From Acidobacteriota bacterium (GTDB taxonomy: Bacteria; Acidobacteriota; Terriglobia; Bryobacterales; Bryobacteraceae), in assembly GCA_016213775.1 (NCBI GenBank), contig JACQZR010000217.1:1-63869 (forward strand): DNA of 63,869 bases, written 5' to 3'. The notes under the pieces are model-generated. The model had not been told where the DNA came from. It searched no databases and saw only the letters and a list, made by a program, of their open reading frames with translations. Every line of letters begins with the position of its first letter. Position 1 is the stretch's first letter. Made by a program: the position numbers and the translations under genes. Below, in pieces: positions 17,251 through 25,334 of the stretch.

Positions 17251-17836
17251 TTATTACGCCCTCGGATTCACCGCAGGTGGACTGCTCGTATCGTACCTCA
17301 GTCGGCCTGCGTTTGGGATTCCTCTCTTTCTACTGGCGTTGTTTTGCCTTTACTTTTTTCGCGACCCGGATCGTGCCATCCCTGGCGGTCCCGTTGCGGT
17401 GTCGCCGGCCGATGGCAAGGTGGTAGTGGTTAAACCCGAAGACGGCGGGATGCGGATCAGCATTTTTCTGAATGTGTTCGACGTTCATGTCAACCGGACT
17501 CCGATTGCCGGTGTCGTAAAAGAAGTCCGTTACCAGCAGGGAAAATTCCTGGTGGCGAGTAAACCCGAGGCATCCACGGATAATGAGATGAACACGCTGG
17601 TGGTGGAAGGCGACGGGTCGCGCGTGGTGTTCAAGCAGATCGCGGGGCTGATCGCGCGGCGCATCGTCTGTTGGAAGAAGGCCGGGGACAAGGTGGCGGT
17701 GGGGGAACGGATCGGTCTGATCAAGTTCGGTTCCCGCGTGGATGTGTGGTTTGGACCGGAATGGGCGATCGCAGTGCAGAACGGGCAGCGGGTCGCCGCC
17801 GGATCGACGATATTGGCTCGCAAGAAAGGGTCCTAA
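17234..17836 (+). CDS. psd: Phosphatidylserine decarboxylase
   Basis: It is 200 residues, the short form found in rhizobia and acidobacteria. The N-terminus has membrane-associated segments (ALGFTAGGLLVSYL, IPLFLLALFCLYFFRDP), then SPADGKVV and the VFDVHVNRTPIAG block. The autocatalytic site FGSRVDV (Gly166-Ser167) would be cut to give the pyruvoyl group on the small subunit. It converts phosphatidylserine to phosphatidylethanolamine at the inner membrane. It is followed after 10 bp by pssA, which makes its substrate, so both steps are in one operon. Confidence 0.95.
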   Translation: MVIDGIYYALGFTAGGLLVSYLSRPAFGIPLFLLALFCLYFFRDPDRAIPGGPVAVSPADGKVVVVKPEDGGMRISIFLNVFDVHVNRTPIAGVVKEVRYQQGKFLVASKPEASTDNEMNTLVVEGDGSRVVFKQIAGLIARRIVCWKKAGDKVAVGERIGLIKFGSRVDVWFGPEWAIAVQNGQRVAAGSTILARKKGS

Positions 17837-17846
17837 GCAGGACGAC

Positions 17847-18740
17847 ATGACGAAGTTCAACCTCCCCTCAGCGCTTGTGGACAAGCAGAGCCGCCGCCCG
17901 CGCCGCGCAGCCTATGCGCTGCCGACGCTGTTTACCGCGGGTAATCTGTATCTTGGGTTTCTCTCGATACTGAAGTGTTTGGAAGGATCGATGGCCGTGA
18001 AGGGCGGCCTTGTGGGATCGGTGCCCCAATTCGAGGTGGCGGCCAAGGCTATCGGCATCGCGGTGGTGCTGGACGGGCTGGACGGGCGCATCGCGCGGCT
18101 TACGGGCACGGAATCGGACTTCGGGCGGGAGATGGATTCCCTCGCGGATGTGATCACGTTCGGGATCGCGCCGGCGGTGCTGGCCTACGTTTTCGGGATC
18201 CAGTTTGTGGACTTCACTTCGATTCCCGCGATCCACGATAACCTCATCCGCGCGGGTGTATTTTTCTGCTTTCTGTTTCTGTTGTGCGGCGCGTCGCGGC
18301 TGGCGCGGTTCAACGTGGTGACCAATCCTGTGCCGAAGAATCCGGGCCGTCCGGACCGCAAGTATTTCGTGGGACTGCCGATACCGGCTGCGGCGGGCAT
18401 GGTAGCCGCAGTGGTGTACGCCGCCGATTGCGTGCCGATTCAATGGTGGCCTGTGGCGACGGCGTGGCTGGCGTTGATGGGCCTGCTGGCGTTTCTGATG
18501 GTGAGCACGTGGCGCTACCGGAGCTTTAAGGATCTGAGCCTGGTGCGGCCGCGCGCGCCGATCACGGTGGTGCTGCTGGCGAGCTTTATCTATCTGACAC
18601 TGAATTACTCGCAGCCAGTGCTGCTCGCCATGGCGGTGGTGTATGTGGGTAGTGGGATCGTGATCCGGGTCGGCGGAATAGTACGGCGGCTGATGAAGAA
18701 GACCAGTCCGCCCGCGCAACCGCAGCAGCAGGCAAGTTAG
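17847..18740 (+). CDS. pssA: CDP-diacylglycerol-serine O-phosphatidyltransferase
   Basis: The protein is 297 residues from ATG 17847; the frame is open upstream but only inside psd. It has the complete CDP-alcohol phosphatidyltransferase signature D76-x2-D79-G80-x2-A83-R84-x8-G93-x3-D97-x3-D101 (DGLDGRIARLTGTESDFG, then REMDSLAD). Several membrane segments follow (for example AGVFFCFLFLLCGASRLA and ITVVLLASFIYLTL). It joins serine to CDP-diacylglycerol in the inner membrane, feeding the decarboxylase encoded upstream. The C-terminal tail is Lys/Gln-rich and probably cytosolic. Confidence 0.95.
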   Translation: MTKFNLPSALVDKQSRRPRRAAYALPTLFTAGNLYLGFLSILKCLEGSMAVKGGLVGSVPQFEVAAKAIGIAVVLDGLDGRIARLTGTESDFGREMDSLADVITFGIAPAVLAYVFGIQFVDFTSIPAIHDNLIRAGVFFCFLFLLCGASRLARFNVVTNPVPKNPGRPDRKYFVGLPIPAAAGMVAAVVYAADCVPIQWWPVATAWLALMGLLAFLMVSTWRYRSFKDLSLVRPRAPITVVLLASFIYLTLNYSQPVLLAMAVVYVGSGIVIRVGGIVRRLMKKTSPPAQPQQQAS

Positions 18741-18749
18741 CTTTACCGA

Positions 18750-19736
18750 ATGAAATCACTCTCAATCGCAATCGTCGGCGGCGAATCGCTCGCCGGAAAA
18801 GAAGTTCGTGAAGTGTTCCGGCAGCGGGAACTGGCATGGACGCTCCACCTGATTGGAGCGGACGAAGCCGAGACGGGCAAGTTCACCGAAGAGGGCGAGG
18901 AGCTCGCGGTGATCACGGCCCTGGATGCATCGAACCTGGCGGGGGCGGATGCGGTGGTGCTGGCGGGATCGGCGGTGAGCAGCCGCAGGGCCCACGAGAT
19001 TCTCGTGGATGCCTCGCCGGGCATGCCGTTGATCGACCTGACGCGCACTTTGGAGGATGTGGCGACGGCGCGGTTGTGTGCGCCTACGGCGGGTCTGGCA
19101 TCGAGCGGATACCCGGCGGTGGTGGCGCATCCGGCGGCCATCGCGCTTGCGGAGTTCCACAATCTGCTGCGCGGGCCTTTCCCGTTGAAACACTGGCTGG
19201 CGGAAGTGTTTGAACCAGCGAGTGAGCGCGGGCAGGCCGGCATCGACGAATTACACCAGCAGACGGTGAAGCTCTTCAGCTTTCAAGCGATGCCCAAGGA
19301 GGTTTACGACACGCAGCTTGCGTATTCCCTGCTGGCCGCTTACGGCGAGGAATCGCCGTATTCGCTCGATGCGGTGGAGCAGATGATTGAGCGGCATCTG
19401 GCGAGTTTGTTTGGCGCGAACGGGGCGATGCCGTCACTGCGATTGATCCAGGCGCCGGTGTTTCATGGATACATGATTTCAGCGTGGGTGGAGTTTGCGG
19501 AAAGCACCACGGTGGAGGCGCTGCAACTGCATCTTCGCACGGAGGGCGTGGATGTGCGCGGTGCGGACGAAGAGCCGCCATCGAATCCGAGCGTGCCCGG
19601 ACAGGACGGGCTCATCATCGGCAACATACGGCCCGATCGCAACCATCGCAATGCGTTTTGGTTTTGGATAGGGGTGGATAATCTGCGGCTGCCGGCGGTG
19701 AATGCGGCGCGAGTAGTGGAGGCGGTGTGCGGCTGA
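18750..19736 (+). CDS. Aspartate-semialdehyde dehydrogenase homologue lacking the catalytic Cys
   Basis: This 328-residue protein has the Asd architecture: a Rossmann start (SIAIVGGESLAGKEVREVF) and a dimerisation half with FEPASERGQAGIDELHQQ and APVFHGYMIS. In true Asd the active-site Cys sits in an NPNC(S/T)T loop. Here the equivalent stretch reads VVAHPAAIAL, so the Cys is an Ala, and the following GQAG region lacks its usual partners. It is therefore probably a non-catalytic paralogue, comparable in kind to E. coli USG-1. It lies 10 bp after pssA and overlaps lptE by 10 bp, so it is in the envelope/housekeeping operon. Its role is unknown. Confidence 0.8.
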   Translation: MKSLSIAIVGGESLAGKEVREVFRQRELAWTLHLIGADEAETGKFTEEGEELAVITALDASNLAGADAVVLAGSAVSSRRAHEILVDASPGMPLIDLTRTLEDVATARLCAPTAGLASSGYPAVVAHPAAIALAEFHNLLRGPFPLKHWLAEVFEPASERGQAGIDELHQQTVKLFSFQAMPKEVYDTQLAYSLLAAYGEESPYSLDAVEQMIERHLASLFGANGAMPSLRLIQAPVFHGYMISAWVEFAESTTVEALQLHLRTEGVDVRGADEEPPSNPSVPGQDGLIIGNIRPDRNHRNAFWFWIGVDNLRLPAVNAARVVEAVCG

Positions 19737-20242
19737 TTGCTGTGGCTGGCGTGCTGGCGATGTGGCTCAGCGGATGCGGCTATCACGTGTCCGGCCACGC
19801 CGATTTGCTACCCAAGACCATTAAGACGATCGCGGTACCGGCGTTCGGCAATAACACGACGCACTACAAGCTGACGCAGCGGATGGCGCAGTCCGTGACG
19901 CGGGAGTTCAATTCGCGTACGCGCTACCGCGTGGTGGGCGAGGAACGCAATGCCGACGCGGTGCTGCGGGGGACAGTGCTCAATGTGCTGTCGTTCCCAA
20001 CCACGTTCGACACAAATACCGGGCGCGCCGCCGGTGTGCAGATCAATGTGATTGTGAAAGTGGAACTGACGGAGAAGGCCACGGGCAAAGTGCTGTACAC
20101 GAACGGCTCTCTCGAAATCCGCGAGCGGTATGAAATCAGCACCAATTCACTCGCCTACTTTGAGGAAAGCGAGCCGGCGCTGAACCGGCTCAGCCAGCAG
20201 GTGGCGCAGGGCGTGGTGTCTGCTATTCTCGAATCTTTCTAG
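19727..20242 (+). CDS. lptE: LPS-assembly lipoprotein LptE
   Basis: It is 171 residues with a GTG start at 19727. A lipoprotein signal ends at LSGC (Cys17), followed by GYHVSGHADLLP, the usual LptE opening. The remaining alpha/beta fold segments (TIKTIAVPAFGNNTTHYKLT, SRTRYRVVGEERNADAVLRG) match the family. It plugs the LptD barrel in the outer membrane during lipopolysaccharide insertion. The start overlaps the preceding gene, and holA starts 4 bp after its stop, a lptE-holA order that is common in bacteria. Confidence 0.9.
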   Translation: MRLIAVAGVLAMWLSGCGYHVSGHADLLPKTIKTIAVPAFGNNTTHYKLTQRMAQSVTREFNSRTRYRVVGEERNADAVLRGTVLNVLSFPTTFDTNTGRAAGVQINVIVKVELTEKATGKVLYTNGSLEIRERYEISTNSLAYFEESEPALNRLSQQVAQGVVSAILESF

Positions 20243-20245
20243 CTC

Positions 20246-21292
20246 ATGACGCCACTTCAATTGCTGACGCAGATTAAGAACGGCACGCTTGCGCCGTTGT
20301 ACCTGTTCACAGGCCCGGAGATGTACCGGCGCCGTGTGTGCCGCAAACAGATGGTGGAGAAGTTCCTGCCGGAAGAACTGCGCGAGGAGGGGTACGTTCG
20401 TTTCGATCTCGATGAAGTATCCGTACGCGATGTCATTGACGATGCCAGTTCATTTTCGCTGTTCACTCCCAAGCGTCTGTTGTGGGTGTCGGGCGCGGAA
20501 GGCGCCATCCCCCGCGGCGGGACGATCAACGACGATGATCCCGGTGTGGCGGCGCTGGCGGCCTACGCAAAGAATCCGACGCCTGATGTGATCGTAGTGT
20601 TCGATTGCCACCGCTTCAGTTTTGACGGCGACGACAAGACCAAGATGGAACGGCTGCGCAAGTATTACGCTGCGATTCCGAACGTAGTGGAATTCACGAT
20701 GTACAGCGATGACGAGGCGAGGAAGCTGGCCGCCGATCTCGCCAAACGCAGCGGGTTGAATATCCCGCCGGCGGTGCTGGAGTCGCTGGTGGAATCGTTG
20801 GGCGCTGACGCGACGCGGCTGGCGAATGAGATCGAGAAACTGGCGCTGTTCACAGGTGGGAAGCGGGCGGTTACGGAGGAGGACATCGCGTCGCTCACGC
20901 CGGATGCGCGCGCCACCACGATCTTTGCGCTGGTGAATGCCCTCGGCCGGCGCGACCGGGCGGGGAGCCTGGATCTGCTGGAGACGCTGGTTCGCGACGG
21001 CGAGTATCTGCCCCTTGCGCTGACGTTCCTGGCGACGCAGTTCCGCTTTGCGCTAATCGCAAAGGAGGAGGGACTGAAGACGACGCAACAGTTGCAGGCG
21101 CATTGCGCCAGGATCGGCGTCGGGATGTGGCCGTCGCGGGCGCAGCAGGTGTTCACCACGGTGAATGCGTTTTCGCGCAAGCAGATTGAACAGGCATTGA
21201 CGGGGTTGTATCGTGCGGACCGGGATTTGCGCGACCGTCCGGCGGATGAGCGGATTGTCATCGAGACTCTGGTGTTCAGTTTGACGCGGTAG
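20246..21292 (+). CDS. holA: DNA polymerase III delta subunit
   Basis: The product is 348 residues. The opening TPLQLLTQIKNGTLAPLYLF then TGPEMYRRR is the HolA clamp-loader N-terminus, and the middle VVFDCHRFSFDGDDKTKMER and LGADATRLANEIEKLALFTG blocks also fit. The C-terminal collar domain includes RRDRAGSLDLLETLVRDGEY. Delta opens the beta sliding clamp during clamp loading. Position directly after lptE supports the call. Confidence 0.93.
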   Translation: MTPLQLLTQIKNGTLAPLYLFTGPEMYRRRVCRKQMVEKFLPEELREEGYVRFDLDEVSVRDVIDDASSFSLFTPKRLLWVSGAEGAIPRGGTINDDDPGVAALAAYAKNPTPDVIVVFDCHRFSFDGDDKTKMERLRKYYAAIPNVVEFTMYSDDEARKLAADLAKRSGLNIPPAVLESLVESLGADATRLANEIEKLALFTGGKRAVTEEDIASLTPDARATTIFALVNALGRRDRAGSLDLLETLVRDGEYLPLALTFLATQFRFALIAKEEGLKTTQQLQAHCARIGVGMWPSRAQQVFTTVNAFSRKQIEQALTGLYRADRDLRDRPADERIVIETLVFSLTR

Positions 21293-21329
21293 CGAATCCG
21301 GCGGCCCGGTACGGCGCGTACGTAGATTG

Positions 21330-21989
21330 ATGGCACAAGTATTCCTCACCGGCGGAACCGGGTTCATGGGCCGGCGCCTGATTGGGCAACTCATTAAGCG
21401 GGGACACCGGGTGAAGGCTGTCGCGCGTGCGGGCTCAATGAGCAAGCTCCCCACGGGATGCGAGGGGGTGGCCGGCGATCCCCTGAACGCCGCAAGCTAC
21501 CGTCATCATGTCAATGACGTCGACACGTGGGTCCACCTGGTGGGGGAGACTAAGCCCGCGCCGTGGAAGGAACAGCAGTTTCGCGCAGTGGATCTGGTTG
21601 GCGTCCAGGAGATGGTGAAGGTGCTGCCGCAATCGGGCGTTCGGCACGTGGTGTATGTGAGTGTCGCGCAGCCTGCGCCGATGATGAAGGCTTACATCCA
21701 AGTGCGGCAGGAGTGCGAAAGGCTGATTCGCGATACGGGCGTGCCTGCCACGTTTTTGCGGCCATGGTATGTGCTGGGACCGGGCCGGTGGTGGCCGCTG
21801 GTGCTGGTTCCTTTCTACAAACTCGGAGAAGCGATGGGGTCAGATGGTGCGAGGCGGCTGGGGCTGGTGACGCTCGATGAGATGATCGCGGCGCTGGTGT
21901 GGGCCGTGGAGCATCCTGGCACGCGCGTGTTGGATGTGCCTGCGATTCGCGAGGCCCGGGCAGAAGAGAACGGACCTATTGGCCACTGA
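21330..21989 (+). CDS. NAD(P)-binding NmrA/NDUFA9-like protein
   Basis: The protein is 220 residues from ATG 21330 (MAQVFLTGGTGFMGRRL). The TGGTGFMG loop binds NAD(P); VRHVVYVSVAQP and TFLRPWYVLGPG are typical of atypical short-chain dehydrogenases of the NmrA/complex-I-assembly branch, which often lack a working Tyr-x3-Lys. Here AYIQVRQECERL occupies that place, without the YxxxK spacing. It could be a redox sensor or a protein involved in quinone-related assembly. It is shorter than the usual about 290 residues and ends just before the dispersed repeat, so a 3' truncation is possible. Confidence 0.75.
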   Translation: MAQVFLTGGTGFMGRRLIGQLIKRGHRVKAVARAGSMSKLPTGCEGVAGDPLNAASYRHHVNDVDTWVHLVGETKPAPWKEQQFRAVDLVGVQEMVKVLPQSGVRHVVYVSVAQPAPMMKAYIQVRQECERLIRDTGVPATFLRPWYVLGPGRWWPLVLVPFYKLGEAMGSDGARRLGLVTLDEMIAALVWAVEHPGTRVLDVPAIREARAEENGPIGH

Positions 21990-22118
21990 TTCACACCGAT
22001 GAACCCTCATGGCCGGCTCGTTGGCCGGCCACCACGATGGATGAAAATGGACTCGCGGAGGCGGGACTGAAGTCCCGCGCAGGCTGAAGCCCGCCCCACA
22101 GCGCGGCAGAATGTCCAA
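21980..22118. repeat. Dispersed palindromic repeat, copy B
   Basis: It shares GGCCACTGAT at its left, a 22-base block (22035-22056) and a 36-base block (22065-22100) with copy A at 1592-1692. An extra hairpin GGCCGGCTCGTTGGCCGGCC lies at 22011-22030. The right end CGGCAGAATGTCCAA (22104-22118) is the reverse complement, with one mismatch, of 63692-63706. The gap to 22199 holds nothing else recognisable. Confidence 0.8.
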
Positions 22119-22199
22119 TGGACCGTTATTTTCGGAGCAACACTGATAAGAAGGCCGAATGCGGGTTATGGTGGCCAGGTTTCCAAAGAAGGCCTAAGC

Positions 22200-23648
22200 T
22201 TATTGCCCGGAAACGCGGCTTTTCTCCTGGCCTTTGGCGGCGGCCACCATGGTCTTGACTTCCTCGAAGAGTCGCGGGGCACTGTAGACAATGCCGTCCT
22301 TTATCGTGTACTGGATGCCGCCGGAAAGGGGGCTCAAGCCTTTGAGATTCTCCAGCGGATTGATGTTCGTGACCAGCAGATCGGCGCTCCAGCCGGGGCG
22401 AACGCGGCCGATGGAACGGTCCTGGCCGAGGATGTAGGCACCGTTGAGCGTTGCGTGTTGGAGGACCTTGAGGGGATGGAATCCCGCTTCCTGGTGCAGT
22501 TCCAATTCGCGCAGATATCCGAAGCCGTACATCTGGTAGATGTAGCCGGCGTCCTCCCCAGTGGTGATGATGCCGCCCAAATGTGAGTACTCGCGCAGGG
22601 CGTTCATCCAGATGCGGTAGTTCTCTTTCCAAAACACTTCGTCCGTGGTGGTCCAGTTGAAGAAATAGGAACCGTGGTTGTCTTTGCTGGGCGCGAAGAA
22701 GCGCGCGAGCACGGGGTGGAGATATTCGGCGAACTGAGGCTGAGTCTGGGCCCGCTGCAGATCGCGGCTCGCTTCGTAGATATTGAGCGTCGGATCCCAG
22801 GCCACGCCCGCGTCCACCATGCCTTGCAGAACCTTGGTGAGAAGCTTGGGATCGGCTTCACGCCAGAGACGGCCGGCGTAGCGGAAGCGGTCCACTTCGT
22901 CGTTGTAATTGTAGGTGGCCGGGAAACCCTGCACGCCATCGGGAAGGGCTGCGTCGGGGATTCCGTACCAATGCTCGATGGTGGTGGTGCGGTTGTGAAT
23001 GTTGTCCCAGGCATTGGTCTCTTCGACGCCGACGTGATGGGCGACGGGAAGACTGAGCTTGCGGGCTTCTTCCATCATCGCGTCCATGGTGTCGCGATAG
23101 ATACCGACGATCTTGATGCCATCGGCGCCTTGCTGCTTCAACTGCCGAACGCGGGCGATGGCGGCTTCGGGATCGCGTGGACGGCCGAAGAAGGGATAGA
23201 GGAAGAGGCGCGGGGCTTCGATCTTACCTTCCTTTGAAGCGGCGCGGATTTTCTTCGATTTCTCGATATCGCTGCCAACATCGCGCACGGTGGTAATGCC
23301 GCAGGCCAGCCAGAGTTTCAAGACGTAGTTGACGTCCATGGCTACGCCTCCGCGCTCGTCGTGCGTGTGCCCGTGCATGTTAATGAAGCCCGGAGTGACG
23401 TACTTGCCCTTGGCGTCGATGATGGCGTCGGCGACCACGCCGGCGGCCGGTCGAGAGCCCGTGATGTTGGAAATCTTGCTGCCCTCAATGAGGATGTCGC
23501 GAGGGCCGGCCGCCGGAGTCCCGTTGCCTTCCACCACGATGGCGTTTCTGATGATCAGCCGGTTGTACCGCTTGCCGTGCTCAGGAGCGGGCTGGGCGGC
23601 CAGGGTGCAGGCAAGTATGGCGGTAAGGAGAAGAGGGAACATCCTCAT
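22200..23648 (-). CDS. Secreted amidohydrolase
   Basis: The 482-residue protein has a signal peptide (MFPLLLTAILACTLAAQ), then the beta-sandwich start with LIIRNAIVVEGNGTP and the metal-binding HGHTHDE motif after TPGFINM. Later His residues come in VAHHVGVEE and IEHWYG, and the usual end (GRVRPGWSADLLVTNINP) is present. It belongs to the broad imidazolonepropionase/prolidase-like group, with about 400 residues expected for the TIM barrel, so it is full length. It hydrolyses an amide or cyclic C-N bond in the periplasm; the substrate is not predictable. A single Asp in TTGEDAG may be catalytic. Confidence 0.88.
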   Translation of the reverse strand: MRMFPLLLTAILACTLAAQPAPEHGKRYNRLIIRNAIVVEGNGTPAAGPRDILIEGSKISNITGSRPAAGVVADAIIDAKGKYVTPGFINMHGHTHDERGGVAMDVNYVLKLWLACGITTVRDVGSDIEKSKKIRAASKEGKIEAPRLFLYPFFGRPRDPEAAIARVRQLKQQGADGIKIVGIYRDTMDAMMEEARKLSLPVAHHVGVEETNAWDNIHNRTTTIEHWYGIPDAALPDGVQGFPATYNYNDEVDRFRYAGRLWREADPKLLTKVLQGMVDAGVAWDPTLNIYEASRDLQRAQTQPQFAEYLHPVLARFFAPSKDNHGSYFFNWTTTDEVFWKENYRIWMNALREYSHLGGIITTGEDAGYIYQMYGFGYLRELELHQEAGFHPLKVLQHATLNGAYILGQDRSIGRVRPGWSADLLVTNINPLENLKGLSPLSGGIQYTIKDGIVYSAPRLFEEVKTMVAAAKGQEKSRVSGQ

Positions 23649-23712
23649 GGGGTCAGTATAGCGAGTGCAGGTAGATCAGGACGCGTCGTAGCAGCCGGTG
23701 CCGGATGCAGTC

Positions 23713-23934
23713 ATGAAATGCCGTGTAGCTGGGGACGCGCTTCAACCACGCGTTACCGATCTGCCGTTCAAGACAGGAGACACCGCCATCGTCATCCTCA
23801 AGTCGTTGCCCGTCTTGCAGTGTGAGCAGTGCGGTGACATTGAGCTGGAGCACGAGGTGATGGTGCGAGTGGATGCGCTCCTCGCCCGTATCGATCCGCA
23901 AGCTGAATTGGAGATCATCCGCTACGCGGCCTGA
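23713..23934 (+). CDS. Orphan YgiT-type (MqsA-like) zinc-finger protein
   Basis: It has 73 residues from ATG 23713. The segment LQPRVTDLPFKTGDTAIVIL and the Cys pair LQCEQCGDIELE are typical of YgiT-type antitoxin N-terminal domains. The first Cys pair is damaged: the sequence reads MKCRVAGD where MKCxxCG is expected, leaving three of four zinc ligands. The toxin gene normally next to it (MqsR- or DUF4258-type) is not seen on either side. It may be a solitary relic or a repurposed regulator. It sits alone between two opposite-strand genes. Confidence 0.7.
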   Translation: MKCRVAGDALQPRVTDLPFKTGDTAIVILKSLPVLQCEQCGDIELEHEVMVRVDALLARIDPQAELEIIRYAA

Positions 23935-23956
23935 GAAATGAACCCTTACTTCTGCG

Positions 23957-25255
23957 TCAGACCTTTGCGGGAACGATGTACGGCGCGCGGTAGTTGCGAG
24001 TGAGAAGCTTGTTGGCTTCTGCGTCGCCCTTCACTGACCAGGTCTTCTCGTCCCAATGGAGCGTCCGGCCGACGCGGTAGGAAACGTTGGCCAGGTGCAT
24101 CAGCACGCACGACATGGCGCCCTCTTCGATCTCGGCGTTGAGGTCGGTGGTCTTCCGGCTGCGTACACCCGCGATGAAGTTCTCAAAGTGATGGTCGCGC
24201 TCGCTGCGCGCGGGCCCGGGCTTTCCCTCCCTGCCCATGAAGCTCACATACTTGTTGTAGCCGTCGATCACCAGGTAACCATTGGCGCCATAGAAGGTGT
24301 TGCCGATGGTGTTGCCGGCGCGCTCCCCGCCGATGTTGGCTTCGTGGTTGCTGTACCAGTGCCGGACATCGAAGGTCATCATCTTCGGCTTGCCGCCGAC
24401 GTTGAACTCCAATGACGCGCTGATGGTGTTGGGCGTCTCCTGGTCATCGTCGAACATGAACTTGCCGCCGATAGCGGTCACCTTCGTCGGATGCGTGACA
24501 CCGAGGCCCCAGCGGGCGATGTCCACCTCATGGATGCCCTGGTTGCCGAGGTCGCCGTTGCCGGTGTCCCAGAACCAGTGCCAGTTGTAGTGGAAGCGGT
24601 TCTTGGTGAAGGGACGCATGGGGGCGGGGCCGGTCCACATGTCGTAGTCGACACCGGGGGGCACAGCTTCCACAGGCGTCTTGCCGATGGTATTGCGAGA
24701 CTTGAAGCAGAGCGCGCGAGCCATGTAGATCTCGCCGAATTCGCCGTCCTTCATCTTCTGGACGGCTTCCTGCAAGGCGGCGGAGGAGCGGCTCTGGCTG
24801 CCCATCTGCACGATGCGGTTGTACTTGCGCGCGGCGGCGACAATCTGTTTTGATTCAAACACATTGTGCGAGCATGGCTTCTCGACGTAGACGTCCTTGC
24901 CGGCCTGGCACGCCCAAATAGTCTGGAGCGTGTGCCAGTGATTGGGGCTGGCGATGGAGACGGCGTCGATGTTCTTGTCTTCGAGAACCTTTCGAATGTC
25001 GCGGAAAGTTGGGACGGGCTGCTTGCCTCGTTTCTGCAAGCTGCCGATGTAGCGTTCCGAGTGCGAGTCGTCAACATCGACGAGAGCGGCCAGTTCCACA
25101 TTGTCCTGCGAGGTCCACGCGCCGACGTGGCTACTGCCTCGCCCGCCGCAACCCACAACGGCCACGCGCACGGTGTCGTTCGGACTGGCCTTAAGACGGG
25201 CGGTCTGCGCCGCGGCAGCCGCGAGTGAACCCATAAAGAAGTAACGCCTGTTCAT
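23957..25255 (-). CDS. Gfo/Idh/MocA family oxidoreductase, exported
   Basis: I place the start at ATG 25255 (MNRRYFFMGSLAAAAAQTA), which gives 432 residues with a Tat-like export signal. The Rossmann fold reads VRVAVVGCGGRGSSHVGAW, and the family EKP motif is VYVEKPCSH. The second half has the usual GIHEVDIARWGLG block. Such proteins oxidise or reduce sugars with a tightly bound NAD(P) in the periplasm. The DUF1080 protein encoded next (80 bp away, same strand) acts on 3-keto-glycosides in characterised relatives, so the pair fits a 3-keto sugar route. Confidence 0.9.
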   Translation of the reverse strand: MNRRYFFMGSLAAAAAQTARLKASPNDTVRVAVVGCGGRGSSHVGAWTSQDNVELAALVDVDDSHSERYIGSLQKRGKQPVPTFRDIRKVLEDKNIDAVSIASPNHWHTLQTIWACQAGKDVYVEKPCSHNVFESKQIVAAARKYNRIVQMGSQSRSSAALQEAVQKMKDGEFGEIYMARALCFKSRNTIGKTPVEAVPPGVDYDMWTGPAPMRPFTKNRFHYNWHWFWDTGNGDLGNQGIHEVDIARWGLGVTHPTKVTAIGGKFMFDDDQETPNTISASLEFNVGGKPKMMTFDVRHWYSNHEANIGGERAGNTIGNTFYGANGYLVIDGYNKYVSFMGREGKPGPARSERDHHFENFIAGVRSRKTTDLNAEIEEGAMSCVLMHLANVSYRVGRTLHWDEKTWSVKGDAEANKLLTRNYRAPYIVPAKV

Positions 25256-25334
25256 TGGTCTCCCTTGTAGCGGCGATCTCAAGCCGCTGCTCAAGGGCAT
25301 TATACAGCGCCGGGCTTGCCGGGGGTAAGCGCTG

